Source: Desulfurivibrio sp. (lineage in GTDB: Bacteria; Desulfobacterota; Desulfobulbia; Desulfobulbales; SURF-16). From it: a stretch of DNA of 64,000 nucleotides. The stretch is taken from contig QZKJ01000004.1 in the NCBI GenBank assembly GCA_003605035.1, positions 1 to 64,000 on the forward strand. The letters run 5' to 3'. The notes under the pieces were generated by a model, which saw nothing but the letters and a program-made list of their open reading frames with translations, made no database searches and had not been told where the DNA came from. Shown here piece by piece: positions 35,109-43,349 of the stretch. The number at the start of each line of letters is the position of its first letter. The stretch's first letter is position 1. The position numbers and the translations under genes were made by a program.

Positions 35109-36623
35109 ATGACAGAAACGCCAGGCAAACCATCCGGGAAATTAGCTGAAATTTTTGCCAAGATCAACATGAGTGAACTGCCTGCCATGTCGAATCATGT
35201 GCAGGAGCTCATCTCCCTGGCACACAGCAGCCGCAGCGCCTCCTATGACCTGTCGCGGGTTATCCTGAAAGACTACTCCCTGACTAACAAAGTCCTGCAG
35301 GTGGTCAATTCCGCCTATTACTCCCTGGGCCAATCGGTCAGCTCCATCTCCAAGGCGGTCACCATTCTCGGTTTTGATGCGGTGCGTGATCTGGCCACGG
35401 CCATCGCAATTTTTGAAGATTTCATCAAATCCGGGGTCGAAAAGGAGGGAATCACCAAACTGATGACCCGCTCCTTTCTCAGCGCCCTGCACTGCAGGGA
35501 CCTGGCCGGCGAGAAAAATCTCAACGTGCTGCCTGAAGAGGCTTTCATCTGCGGGCTGCTCCACCATCTCGGCAGGATTATCTCCTTCATCTACCTGCCC
35601 GAGATCTATAAAAAAATTGAGCGCGATGTCGCACTGGGCATCCCTGAAGAAAACGCCACCCGGGCCCTGCTCGAGGATCTCACCTTTGCCGAGCTGGGGA
35701 AGGAGATTGCGAAATTCTGGAATCTCTCCCATAAGGTGATCATCTCCATGGAAACCCATCCGGCCAAACCAAGGAGCGCCTACGACGCTGAAGGATACCT
35801 GCAGAATCTCGCCGATTTCAGCAACCGCTTCGTTGATCTGGTATGCAACGAAGAGGACACCAGCGAACTGCTGAACCACTACGCCGATGTCATTTCCATC
35901 AATCAGGAACAGGCCCTGGCCCTGCTGAACAAAGGGGTGGAGGCCTCCCAGGACATCTCCGACTCGATCCGCTACGGCCTGTCGAAACTGAAAATCCACA
36001 GCAGGCTGGAAAAAGCCGCCAAACGCGAGCCGGCGGCCGCCGACCAGGCCCAGGCCGCCAAAAAGCCCCAAAAACCCGGGCCGGACATTGAGGAACTGGA
36101 TGAATTACCCTCCAGCGACAAGTCCATCAACGATTTTATCAAGGAAATGGCCGAGACGCTGATGGGGCCCTTTCAACTCAATGAATTTTATGCCAACCTG
36201 CTGGAAGCCATCTACCGGGGGGTGGGCTTTGACCGGGTAATTCTCTGCGTGATGAGCATTCAGGCCACAAAAATCGTTTTATCCGGGCGCTTCGGCTTAG
36301 GCGACATAGACGCCGCGGATATTGCCAATTTCGAACAGCCGCTGGCCAATGTGGATCAGGTCATCCCGCGGGCCATGAAGCAATGCAAGGACATTGCCGT
36401 GACAGCTGATACGCCGGGAGTTTTTCCGGAAAACATGCATTACCTGGTCAAAGGCAGAACCATTTACCTTTTCCCCATTGTCGTCAATAACAAGGCCATC
36501 GCCCTGCTCTACATGGATCGCAAGGCAGGCAGGCCCAAACTGAACAAAGAGCGCATCAAGGCCCTCAGGCTTTTCCGTGATTTTGCCGCCATGGCCATCA
36601 AGAAAAGCAGCAAAAAAGGATAA
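35109..36623 (+). CDS. HDOD-GAF signalling protein
   Basis: 504 aa. HDOD domain about 18-290 (LPAMSNHVQELISLAHSSRS, ILKDYSLTNKVLQVVNSAYY, EEAFICGLLHHLGRIISFIYLPE). A Pro/Ala-rich linker about 305-335 is followed by a C-terminal GAF-like domain (about 345-500: GFDRVILCVMSIQATKIVLSGRFG). HDOD proteins serve as output or adaptor modules; enzyme activity is not expected. A close paralogue lies at the right end of the window. The gene runs directly into serS, 6 bases later. A TATAAT at 35077-35082 is a possible -10 without a clear -35. Confidence 0.88.
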   Translation: MTETPGKPSGKLAEIFAKINMSELPAMSNHVQELISLAHSSRSASYDLSRVILKDYSLTNKVLQVVNSAYYSLGQSVSSISKAVTILGFDAVRDLATAIAIFEDFIKSGVEKEGITKLMTRSFLSALHCRDLAGEKNLNVLPEEAFICGLLHHLGRIISFIYLPEIYKKIERDVALGIPEENATRALLEDLTFAELGKEIAKFWNLSHKVIISMETHPAKPRSAYDAEGYLQNLADFSNRFVDLVCNEEDTSELLNHYADVISINQEQALALLNKGVEASQDISDSIRYGLSKLKIHSRLEKAAKREPAAADQAQAAKKPQKPGPDIEELDELPSSDKSINDFIKEMAETLMGPFQLNEFYANLLEAIYRGVGFDRVILCVMSIQATKIVLSGRFGLGDIDAADIANFEQPLANVDQVIPRAMKQCKDIAVTADTPGVFPENMHYLVKGRTIYLFPIVVNNKAIALLYMDRKAGRPKLNKERIKALRLFRDFAAMAIKKSSKKG

Positions 36624-36629
36624 GAAACC

Positions 36630-37898
36630 ATGCTGGAACTCCGTTTCATCCGGGAAAATATCGACCTGGTTAAGGACAAAATGAAACTCCGCGGCATTAC
36701 CAACAGCCGTATTGATGAATTTGTCGACATTGACCGCAGTCGCCGGGAACTCCTCGCCGAGGTTGAGGACCTGCGCAACCGCCGCAAGACCGTCTCCCAG
36801 GAGATCGCTGATCTGAAAAAAAGGCAGGCCGACGCGGAAGGGCTGATGGCCGAGATGCGCCGGGTGAACGAGCGGATCAAGGTGATTGAGGAGAGTCTGT
36901 CTGCCATTGAGGAGGATCTGCAGCAGATCGTCATGGATATCCCCAACATCTGCCACGATTCGCTGCCGGTCGGCAAGGATGACGGAGACAACCTTGAGGT
37001 GAAAAAATGGGGGGAGCCCCCCTCTTTTACCTTTCCGCCCAAGGCCCACTGGGAGCTTGGCGAAGCGGACGGCACCATGGACTTCAAACGGGCCGCGAAA
37101 ATTTCGGGAGCCCGTTTCGCCCTGCTGAAAGGTTTTGCCTCCCGGCTTGAGCGCGCCCTGATCAACTTCATGCTGGACCTGCATACCCAGAAGCACGGCT
37201 ACCAGGAGGTGCTGCCGCCCTTTCTGGTCAACAGCGCCACCATGACCGCCACCGGCCAGCTGCCGAAATTCGAGGAAGACCTCTTTAACGCCAGAGGCTG
37301 GGATCTCTATCTGATTCCCACCGCCGAGGTGCCGGTTACCAACATCCACCGGGACGAAACCCTGGCCGCTGACCAACTGCCCATCAAATACTGCGCCTAC
37401 ACCCCCTGTTTCCGCTCGGAAGCCGGCTCTTACGGTAAGGATACCAAGGGCCTCATCCGCCAGCACCAGTTCGACAAGGTGGAACTGGTCAAATTCACCA
37501 CCCCCGAGACCTCCGAGGCCGAACTTGAATCCCTGCTCAGCGATGCCGAGGAAGTTCTGCAGCTCTTACAACTCCCTTACAGAGTGGTGGTGCTCTGCAC
37601 CGGCGATCTGGGCTTTTCCGCCACCAAAACCTATGACATCGAGGTATGGATGCCGGCCCAGGACAGGTACCGGGAAATCTCGTCCTGCAGCAATTTCCTC
37701 GATTTCCAGGCCAGAAGGGGCGGCATCCGCTACCGCCCCAAGGGCGAGAAAAAAAGCGCGCTCGTCCATACCTTAAACGGCAGCGGCCTGGCGGTAGGCC
37801 GCACCCTGGCCGCCATCTATGAGAATTACCAGCAGCAGGACGGCACCATCAAACTCCCGGCCGTGCTTGCCCCCTATTTTACCAACCACTTCGCCTGA
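36630..37898 (+). CDS. serS: Seryl-tRNA synthetase
   Basis: 422 aa, full-length. N-terminal coiled-coil arm (about 30-100: [21 protein letters not shown]), class II catalytic core with motif 2 [20 protein letters not shown] and motif 3 [18 protein letters not shown]; the [13 protein letters not shown] segment is typical. Charges tRNA-Ser with serine; two tRNA-Ser genes occur 11 kb away. It follows the HDOD-GAF gene with a 6-base gap and AAGGA upstream, so it is probably cotranscribed with that gene. Confidence 0.97.
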   Translation: MLELRFIRENIDLVKDKMKLRGITNSRIDEFVDIDRSRRELLAEVEDLRNRRKTVSQEIADLKKRQADAEGLMAEMRRVNERIKVIEESLSAIEEDLQQIVMDIPNICHDSLPVGKDDGDNLEVKKWGEPPSFTFPPKAHWELGEADGTMDFKRAAKISGARFALLKGFASRLERALINFMLDLHTQKHGYQEVLPPFLVNSATMTATGQLPKFEEDLFNARGWDLYLIPTAEVPVTNIHRDETLAADQLPIKYCAYTPCFRSEAGSYGKDTKGLIRQHQFDKVELVKFTTPETSEAELESLLSDAEEVLQLLQLPYRVVVLCTGDLGFSATKTYDIEVWMPAQDRYREISSCSNFLDFQARRGGIRYRPKGEKKSALVHTLNGSGLAVGRTLAAIYENYQQQDGTIKLPAVLAPYFTNHFA

Positions 37899-37915
37899 TT
37901 AAACCAAACAGCATC

Positions 37916-37956
37916 GCGTTCCCGTCTGCCCGCCGCAAAAGGGTAAGCGGGAACGC
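37916..37956 (+). terminator. Hairpin after serS
   Basis: GCGTTCCCG pairs with CGGGAACGC around a 23-base loop with further partial pairing. No T run follows, so it may be a stability hairpin or a weak terminator. Confidence 0.5.
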
Positions 37957-38116
37957 TCTCCTGACAGCCCGCGGCAGCCCTTATTTTCTCCCTTTCCGGC
38001 ATCCCGGAATCATTCCTCCACAAACCTGAAAACCTCACAACTGCTTCCTCTCGCCCTCCACTGACAAAAAGCGGCAACCAAGCGATAACGCGGCAAAATG
38101 TCTCACTCGTATCATC

Positions 38117-38133
38117 TGGCACGAACAATGCTT
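38117..38133 (+). promoter_or_regulatory. Sigma-54 promoter of the PEP-CTERM gene
   Basis: TGGCACGAACAATGCTT: GG at 38118-38119 and GC at 38130-38131 with a 10-base gap; the -24 block is a full consensus match. Predicted start near 38143, leaving an 85-base leader with AAAGGAG before the ATG at 38228. PEP-CTERM genes are known to be controlled by sigma-54 with PrsR-type activators in some lineages. Confidence 0.85.
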
Positions 38134-38227
38134 ATGTATCAAGACACGTTACAGCGGGATAATGAGGGATCCCCGGGAAACCAGACTGCTTGATGATTTG
38201 CCGGAGCATGAAGCAAAGGAGTGAAAA

Positions 38228-39007
38228 ATGAAAAGGACAAGGTTCATGATTTTAAAAAAATACGCAGGTCAAGCCATTGTTGCCCTGATAATAGCAGGCG
38301 CAGCCTGCCAGCCGGCAAATGCCGCCCCCATCACCACCGTTTTTGACGCAGGCTGGACCCAGATTGCATCCGAAGATTACGTCGGCGCAAGCGGCTATGT
38401 CAATCCCGGCTATGGCGGCCAGGATTTCGATGCCGAGTACCTTTACTACAAACTGTCCGGCACTACTCTTTCCATCGGACTGCAGTCAGGCTTCGACCTG
38501 ATTGACGGCAGTGTTTACTACAGCGGCAAAACATATTATGCCGGCGACCTGGCGCTCTCCTTTGACAACAACAAATCCGTCTATGAGTATGCCTTTGATT
38601 TCGGCCTGCTCACCAAAGACTATTACGACCGTTTGGTTGATGCCGACCTGGCAGCAAGCGACGGCAAAGATGCAGCCGGCCTCTATGCGGTCTCGCAATG
38701 GAATAACAGTATCTACTTCACCGCCGCAACCCCCTTTGCCATGGATGGCGGCAGCCTGATAAGCTCTGGTGCCACATCAGCCGGCTACGACGGCACACTT
38801 GATTCCTATTGGCGCATCGTTTCCTTTGACATCACGTCAATCGGCGATTTCGATGGCCTGGACGCCCACTGGACCATGTCGTGCGGCAATGACGTTATTG
38901 ATGGACACGCTGCCGCCCCGGTGCCCGAGCCGGCGACCATGCTGCTCTTCGGTACCGGCATCACCGGCCTGGCCGCCTGGCAGCGTCGCAGGTTCAGAAA
39001 AGCATAA
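38228..39007 (+). CDS. PEP-CTERM sorting-signal protein
   Basis: 259 aa. A signal peptide (about 1-32, cleavage near ANA-AP) is followed by a beta-rich secreted domain of about 190 residues with many aromatic and Asp/Gly residues. The C-terminus is a PEP-CTERM signal: VPEPATMLLFGTGITGLAAW then basic RRRFRKA. Such proteins are processed by exosortase and usually belong to an exopolysaccharide/biofilm envelope system; no exosortase is encoded in the window. Function of the main domain unknown. Driven by a sigma-54 promoter and closed by a strong terminator. Confidence 0.92.
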   Translation: MKRTRFMILKKYAGQAIVALIIAGAACQPANAAPITTVFDAGWTQIASEDYVGASGYVNPGYGGQDFDAEYLYYKLSGTTLSIGLQSGFDLIDGSVYYSGKTYYAGDLALSFDNNKSVYEYAFDFGLLTKDYYDRLVDADLAASDGKDAAGLYAVSQWNNSIYFTAATPFAMDGGSLISSGATSAGYDGTLDSYWRIVSFDITSIGDFDGLDAHWTMSCGNDVIDGHAAAPVPEPATMLLFGTGITGLAAWQRRRFRKA

Positions 39008-39035
39008 AATACCCCCACCATCTCTTCTTTCCCCT

Positions 39036-39063
39036 GGCGGAGCCACCCGGCTCCGCCTTTTTT
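39036..39063 (+). terminator. Terminator of the PEP-CTERM gene
   Basis: GGCGGAGCC (39036-39044) and GGCTCCGCC (39049-39057) form a perfect 9-bp stem with a 4-base loop, followed by a run of six T. Confidence 0.92.
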
Positions 39064-39147
39064 ATTCCCCGCACCAAACCCCGGCATGCCCCACCCCGAC
39101 TATCTGACAAATCCACCGGCATCCCCCACTCATTGGCGAAATCCTCA

Positions 39148-39264
39148 GCTGTTTTTGGGCATATCACCCAGCAATTCCTGCCACGGGAATGCGGCAGCCA
39201 GTAGGAGCAGGCCAGAAGCAGTCAGAGCAAATGGCATCATATCAATAAGTTAGCCAAAAACAGC
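39148..39264. repeat. Inverted pair of 11-bp sites upstream of a sigma-54 promoter
   Basis: GCTGTTTTTGG at 39148-39158 and its exact complement CCAAAAACAGC at 39254-39264, centres 106 bases apart. Relative to the predicted start (about 39319) they lie near -165 and -60. This is where enhancer sites for a sigma-54 activator would be. Confidence 0.5.
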
Positions 39265-39292
39265 CGCCAGCATACAGGGCGGAACAGCAAAG

Positions 39293-39309
39293 TGGCACCC
39301 TTATTGCTT
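39293..39309 (+). promoter_or_regulatory. Sigma-54 promoter of the 64-aa protein gene
   Basis: TGGCACCCTTATTGCTT: GG at 39294-39295, GC at 39306-39307, spacing 10; matches TGGCAC and TTGCT at both elements. Predicted start about 39319, about 38 bases before the ATG. Confidence 0.88.
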
Positions 39310-39356
39310 TTACCCCCTGCACAACACCAACAAACCTAGGCAAAGAGGTGCAAGCC

Positions 39357-39551
39357 ATGTTTACCCGAGAAAACGGCCAGATATGGGTGAAAAGCCCGGA
39401 AGCGGATGGGACGACAGCAAAAGGGGTGTGGGTCTACCCCAGTGAAGACATTGAATGGCATTATGCCTGCACCCCGCTGGGCATGCTGGTGACCGGCTAC
39501 ACCATCAAACCCTCCCGCATCGACAGCCAGGCCCTCAACGAGGCGCAGTAA
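39357..39551 (+). CDS. Small conserved-looking protein under sigma-54 control
   Basis: 64 aa from ATG 39357 with AGAGGTG 7 bases upstream (a GTG at 39348 is less likely). No family recognised: MFTRENGQIWVKSPEADGTT, then GVWVYPSEDIEWHYACTPLG and GYTIKPSRIDSQ. No TM segment or signal. The sigma-54 promoter and two upstream inverted sites show that it is expressed in a regulated way. Ends one base before the convergent ddl gene. Confidence 0.7.
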   Translation: MFTRENGQIWVKSPEADGTTAKGVWVYPSEDIEWHYACTPLGMLVTGYTIKPSRIDSQALNEAQ

Positions 39552-39552
39552 C

Positions 39553-40491
39553 CTATTGCCGTTCCAGCGCCAGCCCGATCAGCAGGTCAAGGAGTTCAGA
39601 AAAGCTGTAACCCACCGCCTGCGCAGCCTGAGGCAGCAGACTGGTTGGCGTCATCCCCGGGATGGTATTTGTTTCAATAACATATACTTCCCCCCCCTCC
39701 GACACGATCATATCGGTCCGGCTGTAACCCCGCAGATGCAAGGCGCCATGGGCTCGCACGGCATAATCCTGGGCCTGGCGGGTTATTTCTTCGGGAAAAT
39801 CAGCGGGACAGATCTCCCTGGTGGCGCCGGCCTTGTACTTGGCCTCATAATCAAAAAACGCATACTCCTTGCCGGGAATGATCTCAACCAGCGGCAGGGC
39901 CTGCAGGTCATCATTGCCGAGCACCCCGCCGGTGATTTCCCGGCCGCGGATAAATTCCTCCACCATAACCTCGCGGTCATAGCCAAAGGCCCGCCCAAGC
40001 CCTGCGGCAAGCTCCCCATTATCTCGGGCGATGCTCATGCCGAGGCTGGACCCCTGCCCCACTGGTTTCACCACCAGCGGGAAACGCAGCGGCGCTGACA
40101 GATTTTCCGGCCGCTCGATATCCCCGGGCGAGGCCATCCGCCACTCCGCCACCCGCAAGCCCGCCTGTTTGTAGTGAATTTTAGCCAGATTTTTATTCAT
40201 GGCCAGGGCGCTGCCCAGCACCCCGGACCCCTGATAGGGCAGCCCCAGCAGATCGAGAAAACCCTGCATGGTGCCATCCTCGCCAAAGGGGCCATGCAGG
40301 AGGATAAAGGCCATGTCAAGACCAGCCGCATCCGCCGCCAGCCTGGCCAGGTCACTGGCCGGGTCATACTGACGCACATCATATTTCTGCTTATCAAGAG
40401 CAGCCAGCACACCCCGTGCGCCGGCCAGGGAAACTTCACGTTCGCCGGATTTGCCGCCGGCCAGCAGGGCAACCCGCAATCTCGTCGTCAT
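39553..40491 (-). CDS. ddl: D-alanine--D-alanine ligase
   Basis: 312 aa from ATG 40491 (GAGG upstream; ATG 40503 lacks a site). ATP-grasp ligase: N-terminal GGKSGEREVSLAGA, FILLHGPFGEDGTMQGFLDLLGLPYQGSG, VVKPVGQGSSLGM, and the C-terminal ATP/Mg site SRTDMIV...YVIETNTIPGMTPTSLLP. Makes the D-Ala-D-Ala dipeptide of peptidoglycan precursors. Divergent from the GlcD-like gene and separate from the mur cluster. Confidence 0.95.
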   Translation of the reverse strand: MTTRLRVALLAGGKSGEREVSLAGARGVLAALDKQKYDVRQYDPASDLARLAADAAGLDMAFILLHGPFGEDGTMQGFLDLLGLPYQGSGVLGSALAMNKNLAKIHYKQAGLRVAEWRMASPGDIERPENLSAPLRFPLVVKPVGQGSSLGMSIARDNGELAAGLGRAFGYDREVMVEEFIRGREITGGVLGNDDLQALPLVEIIPGKEYAFFDYEAKYKAGATREICPADFPEEITRQAQDYAVRAHGALHLRGYSRTDMIVSEGGEVYVIETNTIPGMTPTSLLPQAAQAVGYSFSELLDLLIGLALERQ

Positions 40492-40565
40492 AATCGTCCT
40501 CATTTCTTAATAGTGATCCTGTTTGGGCTTGCATATTACATTTTCCACAATACATTAGCAAGGTG

Positions 40566-41945
40566 ATGAAACGTGAAATTGTCAAACAACTGCAACGCAT
40601 CGTCGGCAAAGACTATTTGACCACCGCCCCGGAAGAGCTGCTCTGCTACTCCTATGACGGCACCGGCCGGGAGTTTCCGCCGGAAGCCGTAGCCTTTCCC
40701 GCGGACGCCGAAGAGATAAGCGCCATCATGCGCCTGGCCAACGCCGCGCTGTTTCCCGTGGTGCCGCGGGGAGCCGGCAGCGGCATGACCGGCGGGTCCT
40801 TGCCGGTTGCCGGCGGCGTGGTTCTCTCCTTGAGCCGGCTCAACCGGATACTGGAGATCGACGAAGCCAACCAGATAGCCGTGGTTGAGCCGGGCGTCAT
40901 CACCGGCGACCTGCGCAAAACCGTGGCAAAGAGAGGGCTCTATTACCCCCCTGATCCGGCCAGCCTGAAATTCTGCACCATGGGGGGCAATGTCGCCGAA
41001 TGCGCCGGCGGTCCCAGCGCGGTGAAATACGGGGTGACCCGTGATTATGTGCTGGGCCTGGAGGTCGTGCTGCCCGACGGCCGCATTGTTCAAACCGGCG
41101 TCAGAACCGCCAAGGGGGTAGTGGGCTACGACCTCACCCGGCTGTTTATCGGCTCAGAGGGCACCCTGGGCATTATCACCCGGATAACGGTGCGACTCAT
41201 CCCCCATCCCGGCGCCAAAAAGACCTTCCTCATCCTGTGCAGCAGCATCAGCCAGGCCGCCACGCTGGTAGCCGAGATCCTGACCAGACATCGCCCCTGC
41301 ACCCTCGAGTACATGGATCGCACGGCCATCCGGATCGTCCGGGACAAGCTGCCCTTTGCCTTGCCCGAGGGGACGGAGGCTCTGCTGCTGCTCGAGGTGG
41401 ATGGCGATGCCCCCGGGGTCGGCATCCAGGCGGCGGCCCTGCAGGAGTTTCTCGCCGCCAGAAGCGACCTGCTGGCCGTGCGGCAGGCCGACCAGGCCGC
41501 GGAGATCGACGCCCTGTGGACCGCCCGCCGCGCCGTCTCCCCAGCCGCCTTTTCCTTGCAGCCGCACAAGATCAGCGAAGACGTGGTGGTGCCCCGCAGC
41601 AGGATTCCGGAACTGGTTTTGTTTGTGGAAAGCCTGGCCGCGGAACACGATTTGACGATTTTCACCTTCGGCCACGCCGGGGACGGCAATATCCATGTCA
41701 ACATCATGCTGGACAAAAGCCAGTCCCGGCAGGTCAGCCATGCCGAAATGGCCACCAGAGCCCTGCTTGAGCGGGTGATCAGGCTGGGCGGCACCCTTTC
41801 CGGCGAGCATGGCATCGGCATCACCAAGGCGGCGTTTCTGCCCCTGGAGCTTGATGCGGCAAGCCTGGCGGTCATGCGGGGCATCAAGAATTTTTTTGAC
41901 CCGAACAATATCCTCAATCCGGGAAAGATCTTTCCCGCCGCATGA
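40566..41945 (+). CDS. FAD-binding oxidase of the GlcD/lactate dehydrogenase type
   Basis: 459 aa. N-terminal PCMH FAD-binding domain (VVPRGAGSGMTGGSLPVAGGVVLSLSRL; FCTMGGNVAECAGGPSAVKYGVTRDYVLGLEVVLPDG; FIGSEGTLGIITRI) and C-terminal FAD-oxidase C domain ending GGTLSGEHGIGITKAAFLPLEL. The GlcD subfamily oxidises glycolate or D-lactate, reducing an electron-transfer partner. A GlcF-type Fe-S partner is not adjacent, so it may work with a separate subunit. Divergent from ddl. Confidence 0.9.
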   Translation: MKREIVKQLQRIVGKDYLTTAPEELLCYSYDGTGREFPPEAVAFPADAEEISAIMRLANAALFPVVPRGAGSGMTGGSLPVAGGVVLSLSRLNRILEIDEANQIAVVEPGVITGDLRKTVAKRGLYYPPDPASLKFCTMGGNVAECAGGPSAVKYGVTRDYVLGLEVVLPDGRIVQTGVRTAKGVVGYDLTRLFIGSEGTLGIITRITVRLIPHPGAKKTFLILCSSISQAATLVAEILTRHRPCTLEYMDRTAIRIVRDKLPFALPEGTEALLLLEVDGDAPGVGIQAAALQEFLAARSDLLAVRQADQAAEIDALWTARRAVSPAAFSLQPHKISEDVVVPRSRIPELVLFVESLAAEHDLTIFTFGHAGDGNIHVNIMLDKSQSRQVSHAEMATRALLERVIRLGGTLSGEHGIGITKAAFLPLELDAASLAVMRGIKNFFDPNNILNPGKIFPAA

Positions 41946-41959
41946 CCCTTAAAAAACGA

Positions 41960-41989
41960 TTGACAAAGCAGGCGAAGTTAGATTATAAA
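41960..41989 (+). promoter_or_regulatory. Sigma-70 promoter of rpsU
   Basis: TTGACA at 41960-41965, 18-base spacer, TATAAA at 41984-41989; a 17-base spacing to TTATAA is also possible. rpsU starts 84 bases further on. Confidence 0.7.
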
Positions 41990-42072
41990 TTTTTGTTTTT
42001 TACGGAATGTAAAAGGCAGATACTTCTGCGCCACATAGAATAATTTAACAAATTCATTTTTTCGGAGTTACC

Positions 42073-42270
42073 ATGATCGAGGTTGAGGTACGAGGAGACA
42101 TCGAATACGCCATTCGTCAGCTGAAGAAAAAACTGCAGCTTGACGGCATCAAAAAAGAGCTGAAACGCCGCGAGCATTACGAAAAACCCAGCGTGAGAAA
42201 ACGCCGCAAACAAGCGGAAGCAAAACGCAAGCTCCGCAAGGTCATGTACCGCATCGAGCGGGAAGGATAA
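42073..42270 (+). CDS. rpsU: Ribosomal protein S21
   Basis: 65 aa; MIEVEVRGDIEYAIRQLKKKLQLDGIKKELKRREHYEKPS then KRRKQAEAKRKLRK, a typical S21 with basic helical tail. Assembles late into the 30S head and helps start-site interaction. GGAG precedes the ATG at suitable distance. Promoter at 41960. Followed 16 bases later by the Xer recombinase gene. Confidence 0.96.
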   Translation: MIEVEVRGDIEYAIRQLKKKLQLDGIKKELKRREHYEKPSVRKRRKQAEAKRKLRKVMYRIEREG

Positions 42271-42286
42271 TTCCCGCACTCCTCGG

Positions 42287-43273
42287 ATGATAAGAAAACG
42301 GGGAACTTCTCCACCTCCCTCGCCCTCTGCGCCTCTTTATCAGAACAGGTCTCCTGGCAGCATCCTCCCTGCTGAACTGCATCGCTGCCAGGACCTGTTT
42401 CTTCATTATCTGGCCGCCGAAAAAAGACTTGCCGACAACACGATCCGCTCCTACCAGGCTGATCTCGAATCATTTCTCGCCTTTCTTGCCGAAAGCAAGA
42501 CTCCCCTGCCGCAAACCAGCCCTGCCCAGATCAGGGACTATTTCTCCGCCAGCAAAAAAAAAGGGCTGGCAAACCGCAGTAATGCCAGACGCCTTTCCTG
42601 CCTCAGAAGCTTTTACCGTTTTCTGCTGGCTGAAAAAATCATCGAGCACGATCCGACCAGCATCCTGGAAATCCCCAAAAGCAGCCGCACTCTGCCCGAA
42701 GACCTGTCGGTGGCCGAGGTGGATCAGCTGCTGGCCGGCCAGGGCGACAAAACCCCTCTTACCATCCGCAACACGGCCATGCTCCATCTGCTTTACGCGA
42801 CCGGCCTGCGGGTTTCCGAACTGGTCAATCTGCCCTTCATGGCGCTCAACCTGAACGCGGGCTTTGTCCGGGTGATCGGCAAGGGCAGCAAGGAGAGGCT
42901 GGTCCCCTTTGGCGAGGAGGCCAAGGAGAAGCTGGTTTTCTACCTGCAGCACAGCAGGGCCAGACTGCTGGGCGCCAGAAAAAGCCGCGCCCTGTTTATC
43001 ACCAGCCGGGGCACCACCATGACCCGCCTGCGCTTCTGGCAGATCATCCAGGAAACCGCCTATAAATCCGGCATCGCCAAAAAAATCAGCCCCCACATGC
43101 TGCGCCACTCCTTTGCCACCCATCTGCTGGCCCATGGCGCCGATCTCAGATCAGTGCAGCTCATGCTCGGCCATGCCGACATCTCCACCACCCAGATATA
43201 CACCCATGTGGACAGCAGCCGGCTCAAAGCCATCCATCAGCGATTCCATCCGCGCAGCACCAGGAAAAAGTGA
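42287..43273 (+). CDS. xerD: Xer-family tyrosine recombinase
   Basis: 328 aa, about 30 residues longer than usual at the N-terminus, so the true start may lie inside. N-terminal SAM-like DNA-binding domain ([31 protein letters not shown]) and catalytic domain with Arg in [10 protein letters not shown], Lys in [11 protein letters not shown], HxxR in [16 protein letters not shown], the second His in [12 protein letters not shown] and nucleophile Tyr in QIYTHV. Resolves chromosome dimers with a partner at dif. Symbol is by similarity; XerC and XerD cannot be told apart firmly here. Not near an integron or phage. Downstream of rpsU. Confidence 0.88.
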   Translation: MIRKRGTSPPPSPSAPLYQNRSPGSILPAELHRCQDLFLHYLAAEKRLADNTIRSYQADLESFLAFLAESKTPLPQTSPAQIRDYFSASKKKGLANRSNARRLSCLRSFYRFLLAEKIIEHDPTSILEIPKSSRTLPEDLSVAEVDQLLAGQGDKTPLTIRNTAMLHLLYATGLRVSELVNLPFMALNLNAGFVRVIGKGSKERLVPFGEEAKEKLVFYLQHSRARLLGARKSRALFITSRGTTMTRLRFWQIIQETAYKSGIAKKISPHMLRHSFATHLLAHGADLRSVQLMLGHADISTTQIYTHVDSSRLKAIHQRFHPRSTRKK

Positions 43274-43349
43274 CGGCAGATCCGCCAACATGCCTCTTTA
43301 CTTTCCAGCTGACATCAAGCATTATGCCTGCAAGGGAGCTTAACTGCCG

